A stretch of DNA of 64,000 nt from Burkholderia sp. L27(2015). Lineage in GTDB: Bacteria; Pseudomonadota; Gammaproteobacteria; Burkholderiales; Burkholderiaceae. Below the pieces are notes generated by a model. It had not been told where the DNA came from and ran no database searches. It saw only the letters and a program-made list of their open reading frames with translations. Below, piece after piece: positions 1 to 8,874 of this stretch. The position numbers were made by a program, and so were the translations under genes. The first letter of the stretch is position 1. Each line of letters starts with the position of its first letter. The stretch spans positions 1,034,045-1,098,044 of the forward strand of contig NZ_LMUX01000016.1 of the NCBI RefSeq assembly GCF_009765705.1, written 5' to 3'.

Positions 1-1
1 C

Positions 2-667
2 GGCAACAGCCAGCATCCAAACTATGACGTGGCGGCAGGCGAACAGTTTATCCACGATGCTTACTATGCGGTGCGCAATGGTAAAGCGTGGGCCTCGACG
101 CTACTGATCATCACGTACGACGAGCATGGCGGAAACTACGATCACGTCGCCCCGCCGTCCGATGCGACGCCACCGGGCGACGGTACGGTAGGTGAGTACG
201 GTTTCGATTTCACGCGCTTCGGCCTTCGGGTGCCGGCGGTGCTGGTTTCGCCGCTGATCGCGGCGGGCACGGTTTATCGCGCTGCAAGCGGGCGCATCGA
301 CCACACATCGGTACTGAAGACGATCCAGGAACGCTGGGGAACCGAAGCGCTTACGCAACGCGATCGGGCCGCCGCGTCGCTGGCCGATGTCCTGACGCTC
401 CATAAGCCCCGCACGACCGACGACGACCCGCTCAAGGGCGTCGCGGTGCCCGTGTCGGGCGTCCATCATCCGAATGCCGCTACGCCATCCAAGCTCGATA
501 AGATCCACGCGGCTCGCGTCGCGGCGCTGCCTCTGCGCAATGAGAAAGGACATTACCAGGAGGCAGCGCCGATGCTGACGTCTACTTCAGAACTCGGCGA
601 TTTCATTCGCGACCGGACGGCGGCTTGGAGTCAGCATATCCAGCGCCAGCAGAATCGACGCAAATGA
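2..667 (+). CDS. Phosphoesterase family protein (phospholipase C / acid phosphatase AcpA type), C-terminal part
   Basis: This is the 3' part of a gene whose start lies left of the window; the frame is open from base 2. The fragment carries the conserved block TYDEHGGNYDHV followed by PP, then FGLRVPAVLVSP and IDHTSVLKTIQERWG, which are hallmarks of the alkaline-phosphatase-fold phosphoesterase family (PF04185: phospholipase C, AcpA). The acidic and His residues of the first block belong to the metal-binding active site in that family. Such enzymes are normally exported and hydrolyse phospholipid head groups or phosphomonoesters; the substrate cannot be told from this piece. The signal peptide and N-terminal metal site are outside the window. 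An internal GTG at 29 is not the true start, because homologous sequence (QHPNYDV) continues upstream of it. Confidence 0.85.
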   Translation, partial: GNSQHPNYDVAAGEQFIHDAYYAVRNGKAWASTLLIITYDEHGGNYDHVAPPSDATPPGDGTVGEYGFDFTRFGLRVPAVLVSPLIAAGTVYRAASGRIDHTSVLKTIQERWGTEALTQRDRAAASLADVLTLHKPRTTDDDPLKGVAVPVSGVHHPNAATPSKLDKIHAARVAALPLRNEKGHYQEAAPMLTSTSELGDFIRDRTAAWSQHIQRQQNRRK

Positions 668-680
668 GTGACGTGCGCGA

Positions 681-1667
681 TTATTCCCGTTTTGCGCCCG
701 TGACCTTGACGACATTCGCCCAGCGCACGATCTCAGTGTGCAGGTAGTCCTTGAAATACTCAGGCGTTCCGCCGACCGGCGTCAACGCCTGGGAATCGAA
801 CAAGGTCTTGACGGCCGGGGTCTTCAGCGCTTTGTCGATCGCATCGCTCATGATCTTGACGTTTGCGGGCGGCGTGCCCTTGGGCGCGAGCACGGCGGTC
901 CAGTTGTAATCCTGGATATCCTTGTAGCCCAATTCATAAAGCGTGGGCACGTTAGGCAGGCTTGCAACGCGTTCCTTGCTGGACACCGCCAAGGCCCGGA
1001 CCTTGCCGGTCTTGATATAAGGCAGCACCGACGCGAGAGCCACCGAAGCCACTGGCGTTTCGCCGCCCAATACCGCCACCGCCGCCGGCCCTGCGCCACG
1101 ATAGGGGATGCTCGTCATGTTCGATTTCCAGACGACTTGAAACAAGTAGTCGGCTGAGAGTGCAGGGGTGGTGCCGGCCCCCGGGGTTGCATACCCAAGC
1201 GGGCGCTGGGTCGCCAGGACCTTCAAGTCGGCGAGTGTTTTAGCCGGTACCGCATCGTTCACCACGATCACGTTGGGCTGTGAACTGACGAGCGAAACCG
1301 GGATGAAGTCTTCCTCGGCGTTATAGCCCGCGTCCTTGCCCCACAGCGCGGGGTTGACGGCAAACGAAGTGGTCGTGACGAGGTACGTGTAGCCATCGGG
1401 TGCGGTGATCGCGACGGCGTGCGCGCCGACGTTGCCGCCTGCGCCACCGCGGTTTTCTATGACCACCGACTGGCCCAGGATTTCCGTGAGCTTGGGCGCC
1501 ACCATCCGTGCCGTGATGTCGGAAATGCCGCCCGGCGGATAGGCGACGATCATTCTGATGGTCTTGTCCGGATAGCCGGCAGCGTGAACCACGCCTGGCG
1601 CTGTCGAACCGGCGACTGCCAGGGCAAGCCAACTGAATGCCAGCCACGCCCGCTTGATAATGTGCAT
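681..1667 (-). CDS. Bug-family tripartite tricarboxylate transporter substrate-binding protein
   Basis: This encodes a periplasmic solute-binding protein of the Bug/TctC family, 328 residues. The signal peptide covers about residues 1-29 (basic start, hydrophobic core, VVHA-A cleavage). The mature start YPDKTIRMIVAYPPGGISD and the later motif ENRGGAGG are typical of the family, which binds carboxylates or aromatic acids. I chose ATG 1667 because a purine-rich GGGAGGAGAGG sits just upstream and the frame before it has no family sequence. No TctA/TctB membrane partner is adjacent, so this is an orphan binding protein, as is common in Burkholderiales, where Bug genes are greatly expanded. The ligand is unknown. 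It ends 14 bases from the convergent phosphoesterase gene. Confidence 0.9.
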   Translation of the reverse strand: MHIIKRAWLAFSWLALAVAGSTAPGVVHAAGYPDKTIRMIVAYPPGGISDITARMVAPKLTEILGQSVVIENRGGAGGNVGAHAVAITAPDGYTYLVTTTSFAVNPALWGKDAGYNAEEDFIPVSLVSSQPNVIVVNDAVPAKTLADLKVLATQRPLGYATPGAGTTPALSADYLFQVVWKSNMTSIPYRGAGPAAVAVLGGETPVASVALASVLPYIKTGKVRALAVSSKERVASLPNVPTLYELGYKDIQDYNWTAVLAPKGTPPANVKIMSDAIDKALKTPAVKTLFDSQALTPVGGTPEYFKDYLHTEIVRWANVVKVTGAKRE

Positions 1668-1764
1668 CCTCTCCTCCCTATTTATGGTGTGGATACAGTG
1701 TACACATTTCGCGGCAATCTTGAATGCTACGTGGACGCGTGGCAACGCGGTAGGGCTCAGCCGA

Positions 1765-2412
1765 TCAAGGGATATCGCCTTCGTCGAACAATTTATGCTG
1801 GACCGCATATCGCACCAACATTGCGTCGCTTTGCATCTGCATTTTTTCGAGGATCCGTGCTTTATAAGTGCTCACGGTTTTCGCGCTGATCGAAAGCTGC
1901 AGCGCGATATTATTCACCGAATGACCCTCCACCAAGCGACGTAACACGTCGAATTCGCGATCGGACAGCCGCTCGTGCGGTTGGGCGGCAACCGGGCTGC
2001 TCAGGTCCCTGGCGAGCCGCTCGGCCATCGGCACGCTGACATAAATGCCGCCACCGGCAATCCGCGCGACGGCCGCGACCAGTTCCTCGCGGGCGGCTTC
2101 CTTCGTCATGTAACCGGATGCGCCCGCGGCAAATGCGCGCTTCGCATATTGTTGCTCCGCGTGCATGGTCAAGACCAGGATCTTCAAGTGCGGATGTTCG
2201 TCCCTCAATTGTTTGATGATATCGAGACCATTGCGTCCCGGCATCGATAAATCGAGTATCAGTACATCGGCGGATTGCACGCGCGCCAACGCGATGATGG
2301 AAGGGCCATCGGCGGCGTCGCCCGCGATTTCGAACTGGCCAGCTTTCGTCAGCAGGTAGCGCAGGCCGTCGCGCACCAGCGCGTGATCGTCGGCGATCAA
2401 GACACGGATCAT
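1765..2412 (-). CDS. NarL/FixJ-type response regulator
   Basis: A 215-residue two-domain response regulator. The receiver (about 1-120) has the acidic pair in LIADDH, the phospho-acceptor Asp in LILDLSMPG and the conserved Lys region (TKEAA). The C-terminal LuxR/GerE helix-turn-helix (about 145-205) reads LSDREFDVLRRLVEGHS with the recognition helix around AKTVSTYKARI. Its ATG overlaps the stop of the upstream histidine kinase (ATGA at 2409-2412), so the two are translationally coupled and form a cognate pair. Target genes are not apparent. The pair is divergent from the FNR-type gene next to it, so a link to redox or low-oxygen control is possible but is only a neighbourhood inference. Confidence 0.93.
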   Translation of the reverse strand: MIRVLIADDHALVRDGLRYLLTKAGQFEIAGDAADGPSIIALARVQSADVLILDLSMPGRNGLDIIKQLRDEHPHLKILVLTMHAEQQYAKRAFAAGASGYMTKEAAREELVAAVARIAGGGIYVSVPMAERLARDLSSPVAAQPHERLSDREFDVLRRLVEGHSVNNIALQLSISAKTVSTYKARILEKMQMQSDAMLVRYAVQHKLFDEGDIP

Positions 2413-3512
2413 GGTTTTCCTCCGCTGAGTTGACCTTTGAGCGCGGCAGCCGATAACACCACGGTCAGCCGAAAGCCTTTGCCGGGCGCGCTGATGATAT
2501 CGAGATCACCGTCCAGCAAATGCGCCCGCTCGCGCACGCCGAGCAGCCCAAAGGAATTACTGGGGCTACTCGCATCGCTGGCTATGCCACAGCCGTCATC
2601 GCTTACCTGGACGACAAAGCCACGGTCTTCGAGCCGCAGCTCCACATTGACCGTCGTCGCGTGCGCATGGCGAGCCACGTTGGTCAACGCCTCCTGCACG
2701 ATCCTGAAAATTGCGCTTGCTGCGTCCGGCGAGAAGTCGATGTGGTGAATGTCGACGCCATTCGTCACGGCAATGCCATAGCGCTCGGAAAAATCGGTGA
2801 TCAGCCATTCGATTGCGGATTCCAGCCCGAGATCGTCGAGCATTGCGGGACGCAAATCCGCCGCGATACGTCGCACCGACGAAACGGCCCGGTCGAGCAG
2901 CGTGTAGATCTGCTGCACCTGCTCGAGCAGCACTGCTTTGTCGGCGTCCGCGCGTAATTCGTATTCGAGGATGGTGACATTCAAGTTGAGCGCTGTCAGT
3001 TGTTGGCCAAAGTCGTCATGAATTTCGCGCGCAATGCGCTTTTTTTCTTCTTCGCGAGCGGCCTGAATGCCGCCCGACAAGCGCCGCAAGTCTTCGCGCG
3101 ACGCGTGCAGCGCATTTTCGGCGCGCACGCGCTCCGAAATATCGCGCAGCATCACGGTGTAAAGCTTGCCGTCGCCGACCTTGATTTGGGAGATCGATGC
3201 ATCGACGGGAAACTCCTCGCCGTTCGCACGCAGGCCGAACAATCGACGCTGGCCGCCCATGGGCCGGTCGGAAACGCCGGTAGCACCGAAACGCTCGACG
3301 TGGGCGCGGTGTTCGACCCGATAACGTTCAGGCATGAAACGCTCGAGCGGCGCGCCTATCATGTCCGCCGCCGCGTAGCCAAACACGCGTTCGGCCATCG
3401 GGTTGAAAATAACGACGTGTTGGGTTTCGTCGACCACGATGATGACCTCCATCGCGGAGCGAATGATGGCGCGTAGACGCGCTTCGTCTGTTATTGCGCG
3501 CGAGTTGGGCAT
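2409..3512 (-). CDS. PAS-domain sensor histidine kinase (HisKA_3, NarX/DegS type)
   Basis: The cytoplasmic sensor kinase has a PAS domain at about residues 10-130 (IVVDETQHVVIFNPMAERVFGY and LRANGEEFPVDASIS), then a HisKA_3 dimerisation helix with phospho-His in RIAREIHDDFGQQLTALN, and a HATPase_c domain with a G-box near DDGCGI and FGLLGVRERA. No membrane segment is visible, so the signal is cytosolic. The start is uncertain. ATG 3512 is used because family-like sequence begins just after it, but the frame stays open to a TTG at 3647 with low-complexity, poorly family-like residues, and no start has a convincing ribosome site. It is coupled to the NarL-type regulator downstream. The PAS could bind a small ligand or a flavin/haem; the sequence does not decide. 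Confidence 0.88.
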   Translation of the reverse strand: MPNSRAITDEARLRAIIRSAMEVIIVVDETQHVVIFNPMAERVFGYAAADMIGAPLERFMPERYRVEHRAHVERFGATGVSDRPMGGQRRLFGLRANGEEFPVDASISQIKVGDGKLYTVMLRDISERVRAENALHASREDLRRLSGGIQAAREEEKKRIAREIHDDFGQQLTALNLNVTILEYELRADADKAVLLEQVQQIYTLLDRAVSSVRRIAADLRPAMLDDLGLESAIEWLITDFSERYGIAVTNGVDIHHIDFSPDAASAIFRIVQEALTNVARHAHATTVNVELRLEDRGFVVQVSDDGCGIASDASSPSNSFGLLGVRERAHLLDGDLDIISAPGKGFRLTVVLSAAALKGQLSGGKP

Positions 3513-4034
3513 TGAAGGGTCCACGGCGGAAAGTTTGCCTGCACGGCGACTCCGTACAGGCATGAGGGCATGGACGGGATCGTGCTGCCCATAACGGCGC
3601 AACGATGGTACGCAGTCGCGACATTCGTCGACGCGACGTCGAGACAATAAGACTCAATTGTCGATACTGCGCCATTCTCCTTCAATTTTCCAGCACATTC
3701 AGGCGGGTGGTCGGGTGCGGGCCGAACGGCACCTGAGCGCACTCGACGGCATCCGAGGCTACCTCGCCGCAGGCGGCGGCATCCCGCTGTGCTCTAGGGA
3801 ATTCCCTACACGCGGCGTAGCCGTACCCTACGCGAACATCCGTCACGTCCGATATCCAAAAAAATGACGTGCGCCGATACTGCTTATAGGGAGCCACTCC
3901 CATCGTTCGTCGCGATGAAACCCGTGCAGTATGCGACGCGTGCCATTTCTTCGACAAGCCCATGAAGCTCTACCGATTCGCGATGCGATCGGGATGAGGG
4001 TCGGGAAATCAATGTAGCAAGCAGGAGAAATGCC
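3513..4034. other. Intergenic region between divergent kinase and FNR-type genes
   Basis: About 520 bases carry the start regions of the sensor kinase (minus) and the FNR-type regulator (plus). The possible N-terminal extension of the kinase (to 3647) falls here. A 93-codon minus-strand frame (3682-3963) has no recognisable protein character. No perfect FNR box was found upstream of the regulator gene, so autoregulation is not supported by sequence. AGGAGA at 4023-4028 is the ribosome site of the regulator. Confidence 0.5.
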
Positions 4035-4841
4035 ATGATGTCGCTCGATAGTACGTTGGCTCAGCCCCTGGCGTATCGGCCCCTAGCCGGTCGTCGATCC
4101 GCCGACGCGGTGCATTGTTCGAATTGCGCGACCCGCAATATCTGCATGCCTAGCGGGCTGAGCGTGGCGGACTTTGTTCAGCTGGACGCAATGATCTGCA
4201 CCACGCGCAGGATCAGCCAGGGCGAAGCGCTGTATCGCGCTGGAGATCTGTTCCAAAGCCTCTATACGATCAAGGCCGGTTCTTTCAAGACCGTCATGGT
4301 GTTACGCGACGGGCGCGAGCAGATTACCGGGTTTCAACTGGTGGGCGAGCCGCTGGGCATCGATGGCGTCAGCACCGAGCGGCACATGTGTGACGCGATC
4401 GCACTGGAAGACAGCGTGTTGTGCATCATCCCGTTCCAGATGCTCGAAGCCGTTTGCCACGAAGTCGTGACCATGCAGCGCCATCTGCACCGATTGATGT
4501 GTAGTGAAATCGCGCGTGAGTCGGGGCTGCTCACGCTGTTGGGCAGCATGCGTGCGGAAGAGCGCGTGTCGGCGTTTCTGCTGAATTTGTCGCTGCGTCT
4601 TCAGGTACGCGGCTATTCGCCTACCGAGTTTCAGTTGCGCATGAAGCGCGAGGAAATCGGCAGTTTTTTGGGCATGAAGCTCGAAACCGTGAGCCGCATG
4701 CTCTCGAAATTTCAGAAAGACCATTTGATCGAGGTGCAAGGCCGTCAGATCAAGATTCTCGATGTCGACGCATTACGCCGCGTCAGTGCGGACGGCCCGA
4801 TGCCGTCGTTGGCACCGGTTCGTGAATGTGTGTCCCAATAA
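4035..4841 (+). CDS. FNR/ANR-type [4Fe-4S] transcription regulator
   Basis: A Crp/Fnr-family regulator of 268 residues. Cysteines at 28, 31, 37 (C-X2-C-X5-C) and 130 match the four cluster ligands of E. coli FNR (20, 23, 29, 122) with a constant offset of eight, which strongly supports an oxygen-labile 4Fe-4S cluster. The cyclic-nucleotide-binding-like beta roll spans about 50-165 and the winged helix about 185-250. The recognition helix contains ETVSR, the E-x-x-S-R signature that reads TTGAT half-sites. Start ATG 4035 follows AGGAGA with 6-base spacing; the second codon is also ATG. It lies directly upstream of the arginine deiminase operon, whose promoter has a perfect FNR box, so it is the obvious local activator under low oxygen, though other FNR paralogues in the genome may share the site. 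Confidence 0.93.
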   Translation: MMSLDSTLAQPLAYRPLAGRRSADAVHCSNCATRNICMPSGLSVADFVQLDAMICTTRRISQGEALYRAGDLFQSLYTIKAGSFKTVMVLRDGREQITGFQLVGEPLGIDGVSTERHMCDAIALEDSVLCIIPFQMLEAVCHEVVTMQRHLHRLMCSEIARESGLLTLLGSMRAEERVSAFLLNLSLRLQVRGYSPTEFQLRMKREEIGSFLGMKLETVSRMLSKFQKDHLIEVQGRQIKILDVDALRRVSADGPMPSLAPVRECVSQ

Positions 4842-4864
4842 GCGAATCGCGACTTGCCCCGCAT

Positions 4865-4906
4865 TTGATCCATATCAACAGGGCGACTTCTCCCTACTCT
4901 TAATCT
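4865..4906 (+). promoter_or_regulatory. Class II FNR-dependent promoter of the arc operon
   Basis: A perfect FNR/ANR box TTGATCCATATCAA lies at 4865-4878 (centre 4871.5). A -10-like TAATCT lies at 4901-4906. With a start point at about 4913 the box centre is at -41.5 and the hexamer at -12 to -7, the exact geometry of class II FNR activation. No good -35 hexamer competes. The predicted leader to the arcD ATG is about 80 bases. Confidence 0.85.
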
Positions 4907-4995
4907 CGAATGTATCCAGACGGCGCACATGACGCATTCCGTGTCGCCGCAGTGCTCGCGCGGCTCAAGCGCGCGACAGGATCTTGGAGAAAGCC

Positions 4996-6483
4996 ATGGA
5001 CCCGTCACACAGTGTTGCTCTCGAAGTCGCCGCGAAAGCCCCCCTTGCAGCCAAAGCCAACACCCGAAAGCTCGGCTTGCCGCTGCTCACCGGGGTGGTC
5101 ATTGCATCGATGATCGGTGGCGGCGCCTTTAGCCTGCCTCAAAACATGGCCCAGGGCGCGGGGCTGGCCGCGGTCATCATCGCTTGGATCATCACGCTCT
5201 TCGGCATGTTCTTCCTGTCGAACACGTTTCGCACGCTGGCCGACAAAAGGCCTGACCTGAAGGCCGGGATCTATTCCTACGCGAAAGAAGGATTCGGCTC
5301 GCTGGCAGGCTTCGAGATGGCCTGGGGGTACTGGTTGTCCGCTGCGTTCGGCAACGTTGCATTCGCAGTGCTGATCATGAAGACGGTCGGTTATTTCTTT
5401 CCCATGTTCGCCAGCGGCAGCAATTGGCCCTCGATCGCCGGCGCGTCGGCGCTGATCTGGGTGATGCATTTCACTGTGCTCTCGGGGGTCAAACGGGCCG
5501 CCGTGTTGAACGTGATTTCAAGCGTGCTCAATATCGGCACGATTACCGTCGCGCTGTGCGCCATGGCGGTGGCCATCAAGGGCGGCATGTTTTCGTACGA
5601 TTTCTGGGGCGCGCAGGAACATCTGGGTGGCCTGCTCGGGCAGGTCAAGAGCACCATGCTGGTCACCTTATGGGTGTTTATCGGCATCGAGGGAGCAGTG
5701 GTGGTATCGGATCGGGCAAGCAAGACGTCGCAGGTCGGTGCCGCCACCTTTCTCGGGCTCATCGTATGTACCGTGCTCTATTTCCTGCTGTCCGCGTTGC
5801 CGTTCGGCGTGATGCACCAGGCGCAACTCGCTGGCCTCGCGGCGCCGTCCGCCGCCTATGTGCTCAAAGCCGCCGTCGGTGATTGGGGCGCCGTGTTCAT
5901 CGCCGTATCGCTGCTGATCTCGCTGCTCAGTTGCTGGCTGGCCTGGACCATCCTGGTTGCCGAATTACCGTACGAAGGGGCGAAAGACGGCGTATTTCCG
6001 AAGTTTCTTGCTTACGAAAATCGCCATCATGCCGCGGCACCGTCGCTCTGGGTGTCCAGCGCCACCATGCAATTGGCCGTCTTCGTGGTGCTGTTCGCAC
6101 AAGACGCCTGGACCTGGCTGATTTCGATCACCGGCGTCATGATCTTGCCGCCCTATCTTGCCAGTACCGCATTTTTGTGGCGCTTCGCGGCGCAATCGAA
6201 GTATGTGGCCAGCGCTGGCGAAACCGCTCGCGAATCGATCTGGACGGGCGTGCTCGCCACCATTTATGCGCTGTGGTTGCTTTACGCGGCCGGCCCACAG
6301 TTCATCCTGATGTCGACCATCCTGTTCGCGCTTGGGTTCCCCGTCTTCTGGTGGGCACGGCGCGAGCATGCACCGGATCAACCCGTTTTCAGCCGCAGCG
6401 AAGCCGTGGTGGCCGCAGTGCTTGTGCTCGCCGCGCTTGCCGCGATCGTGTTGTTCATGCTTGGCAAGGTGAAGATCAGTTAG
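4996..6483 (+). CDS. arcD: Arginine/ornithine antiporter (APC superfamily, ArcD type)
   Basis: An integral membrane antiporter of 495 residues with about 12 to 13 hydrophobic segments. The first segment, LGLPLLTGVVIASMIGGGAF, carries the GXG-type substrate loop of basic amino acid/polyamine antiporters. It most likely exchanges external arginine for internal ornithine, feeding the deiminase pathway encoded downstream; exchange for the decarboxylation product is also possible given the next gene. ATG 4996 is chosen over TTG 4984 because TTGGAGAA, which includes that TTG, forms the ribosome site about six bases upstream. It is the first gene after the FNR promoter, 24 bases before the decarboxylase, and reads as the head of a five-gene operon. 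Confidence 0.9.
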   Translation: MDPSHSVALEVAAKAPLAAKANTRKLGLPLLTGVVIASMIGGGAFSLPQNMAQGAGLAAVIIAWIITLFGMFFLSNTFRTLADKRPDLKAGIYSYAKEGFGSLAGFEMAWGYWLSAAFGNVAFAVLIMKTVGYFFPMFASGSNWPSIAGASALIWVMHFTVLSGVKRAAVLNVISSVLNIGTITVALCAMAVAIKGGMFSYDFWGAQEHLGGLLGQVKSTMLVTLWVFIGIEGAVVVSDRASKTSQVGAATFLGLIVCTVLYFLLSALPFGVMHQAQLAGLAAPSAAYVLKAAVGDWGAVFIAVSLLISLLSCWLAWTILVAELPYEGAKDGVFPKFLAYENRHHAAAPSLWVSSATMQLAVFVVLFAQDAWTWLISITGVMILPPYLASTAFLWRFAAQSKYVASAGETARESIWTGVLATIYALWLLYAAGPQFILMSTILFALGFPVFWWARREHAPDQPVFSRSEAVVAAVLVLAALAAIVLFMLGKVKIS

Positions 6484-6507
6484 CCCAATGTTTTCCTGGA
6501 GATGGCC

Positions 6508-8844
6508 ATGTTGTACGACCGGATGTTCGGCTTTCTGTTTTGCTGCACGATGCCGCTCCCGCCGTCAGTCGCGCCATCGCGTTTGCAGCGCATTGTCGAT
6601 GAGCTAGGGCGCCTCGGTTACGCCACCACGCTCACCGCAACGCCCGCACAAGCCTGTTCGGCAATTCGCAGCGATGCGGCGCTCGGATGCGTGATCGTGG
6701 AATGGTCGTTGACCGAATCGGAAAGCGAGGTCGAGACGTTCGTCCGTTATGTGCGCGATCGCGGTCTGGACATGCCGATTTTTATCCTCGTGGAGCGCCA
6801 CTTGCTGCAGGAAGTGCCGGTGGCCGTGTTGGGCGATGTGACGGGGTACGTGTTCATCGAAGAGGACACGCCGGAGTTCGTCGCGCGCAATCTGGCGAGC
6901 CATCTGCGCAGTTATGCCGAATCGCTGAAAACGCCGTTTTTCGGCGCGATGGTGGATTACGCGGAACAGGCGAACCAGATGTGGACGTGCCCAGGCCATA
7001 ACGGCGGCGTCTTTTACCAGAAGAGTCCGATTGGGCGAGCGTTCGTGGAGCACCTGGGCGAGGCCGTGTTTCGCAACGACCTCGATAACTCGGTGGTTGA
7101 ACTGGGCGATTTACTGACTCATGAGGGTCCGGCACTGGCCGCTCAAAAGGCCGCCGCTCGTATCTTCGGTGCCGAGCGCACCTATTTCGTCCTCAATGGC
7201 ACGTCGACTTCCAACAAGATCGTGCTGACTGCGCTGGTCGCACCCGGCGACCTGGTGCTGTTCGATCGCAATAATCACAAGGCGGCCCATCATGGCGCGC
7301 TGATCCTCGGTGGTGGCATTCCCGTCTATCTTCCCACCCAACGCAACGCACACGGCATGATCGGCCCCATCGATTTCGATGCGCTCGACGAACAGCACAT
7401 ACGCGAAAGCATACGTTCCAATCCTTTGATCGAAGACCCGCAGGCCTGGCGGCGCGAGCGACCGTTCCGGGTGGCGGTGATCGAGCAATGTACGTACGAC
7501 GGCACGATCTACGACGCCCAAATGATCGTGGAGAAGCTCGGCCCCTTATGCGAATACATCATGTTCGATGAGGCCTGGGCCGGATTCATGAAATTCCACC
7601 CGCTGTTCAAAGGGCGGTTTGCCATGGGCGTGGAAGGACTGGGTCCGACCACCCCCGGCATTATCGCGACCCAATCGACGCATAAACAATTGGCGGGTTT
7701 CTCGCAAGCGTCACAGATCCATATCAAGGACGCTCACCTGGACGGGCAACGTCGGCAGGTCGGCCACCGGCGCTTCAATGAAGTGTTCATGCAGCACGCG
7801 TCGACCTCGCCGTTTTATCCCTTGTTCGCATCACTCGATGTGGGCGCGCAGATGATGAAAGGCCGTTCGGGCGAAGTGCTGTGGGACGACACCATCAAGC
7901 TCGGCATAGAGATGCGCAAGAAAATGCGCCTGCTGCAACGCGAATTCGAAGCCACCGAAACGGACCCGGCGCGGCAATGGTTTTTCGATCCGTTCGTGCC
8001 CGATAGGGTCGACGTGCGCGGCAGCCTGGAGCGCTGGGAGGATGTGCCGACCGACGAGCTGGCCGGCGACGCGCGCTACTGGGCGCTGGTTCCTGGGCAG
8101 CAATGGCATGGTTTTGCGCATCTCGCGCCGGGCTATGCGATGACCGATCCGAATAAATTGACGCTGCTGACGCCCGGGTTCGATCGCTGTACGGGCGCGT
8201 ATGCAGCGCATGGCATTCCGGCAGCACTCTTGGCGCAGTTTCTTCGCGAAAGGCGCATCGTGCCGGAGAAGAACGACCTCAATAGCATTCTATTTTTGTT
8301 GACGCCGGGGTTGGAGTCGACGAAAGCGGGCACGTTGCTGTCAGCGTTGGTTCAATTCAAAAAGCTGCACGACGACAATGCATTGCTCGACGACGTGATG
8401 CCGTCGTTCGTAGCGACACATTCCGCGCGCTATGCGGGCGTGGGGCTGCGCGACCTGTGCGCCGAAATGCACGGGTTCTATCGTGAGCACAGCGTGAGCC
8501 GGCTGCAACGCGAGCAATTTCGTGCGGAGCATTTTCCGACCGTGGCGATGACGCCTCAAGAAGCGACACACGAGATGGTGCGCAACAACGTCGACCTGTT
8601 GCCGATCGAGAAAATCGGCGGAAAGATCGCCGCCACCATTGCCTTGGTTTACCCGCCCGGCATCGGCGTGGTGGTGCCGGGCGAGCGGTACGACGAGCGG
8701 GCTAGGCCGATGCTCGAGTATTTCCGGATGTTCGAGCAAAGCGCAAACCGCTTTCCGGGTTTCGAAAACGAAATTCAGGGCATTTACCGTAAAGCGGAAG
8801 CCGACGGCACGGTTCGTCTCTATACCTACGTAGTGCGCGAGTAA
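6508..8844 (+). CDS. Biodegradative Orn/Lys/Arg decarboxylase (PLP, fold type I)
   Basis: An acid-type basic amino acid decarboxylase of 778 residues. The N-terminal wing domain (about 20-140) resembles a response-regulator fold, as in CadA, AdiA and SpeF. The PLP domain follows with PGHNGGVFYQKSP, the cofactor-stacking and Asp blocks (EQCTYDGTIYDA, FDEAWAGF) and the Schiff-base Lys393 in QSTHKQLAGFSQASQIH. The C-terminal domain has ALVYPPGIGVVVPGE. Arginine, ornithine or lysine specificity is not readable from the motifs. Its place between arcD and arcA favours arginine, or the ornithine made by ArcB. ATG 6508 is chosen because CTGGAG at 6495-6500 is seven bases upstream; ATG 6502 would be too close. 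The enzyme consumes a proton per turnover and complements deiminase acid resistance. Confidence 0.9.
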   Translation: MLYDRMFGFLFCCTMPLPPSVAPSRLQRIVDELGRLGYATTLTATPAQACSAIRSDAALGCVIVEWSLTESESEVETFVRYVRDRGLDMPIFILVERHLLQEVPVAVLGDVTGYVFIEEDTPEFVARNLASHLRSYAESLKTPFFGAMVDYAEQANQMWTCPGHNGGVFYQKSPIGRAFVEHLGEAVFRNDLDNSVVELGDLLTHEGPALAAQKAAARIFGAERTYFVLNGTSTSNKIVLTALVAPGDLVLFDRNNHKAAHHGALILGGGIPVYLPTQRNAHGMIGPIDFDALDEQHIRESIRSNPLIEDPQAWRRERPFRVAVIEQCTYDGTIYDAQMIVEKLGPLCEYIMFDEAWAGFMKFHPLFKGRFAMGVEGLGPTTPGIIATQSTHKQLAGFSQASQIHIKDAHLDGQRRQVGHRRFNEVFMQHASTSPFYPLFASLDVGAQMMKGRSGEVLWDDTIKLGIEMRKKMRLLQREFEATETDPARQWFFDPFVPDRVDVRGSLERWEDVPTDELAGDARYWALVPGQQWHGFAHLAPGYAMTDPNKLTLLTPGFDRCTGAYAAHGIPAALLAQFLRERRIVPEKNDLNSILFLLTPGLESTKAGTLLSALVQFKKLHDDNALLDDVMPSFVATHSARYAGVGLRDLCAEMHGFYREHSVSRLQREQFRAEHFPTVAMTPQEATHEMVRNNVDLLPIEKIGGKIAATIALVYPPGIGVVVPGERYDERARPMLEYFRMFEQSANRFPGFENEIQGIYRKAEADGTVRLYTYVVRE

Positions 8845-8874
8845 CGCCGATAGTAAGAATTAAGGAGCTTGACC

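Noticed and set aside
2409..3512. A haem-binding PAS like FixL in the sensor kinase
   Set aside because: The His/Arg pattern (RYRVEHRAHVERF) recalls the FixL haem PAS but the same pattern is common in PAS domains without haem, and the FixL haem-pocket Arg block is not in place. I do not claim haem.
3682..3963. A 93-codon gene on the minus strand upstream of the FNR gene
   Set aside because: No ribosome site or family character; mixed composition.
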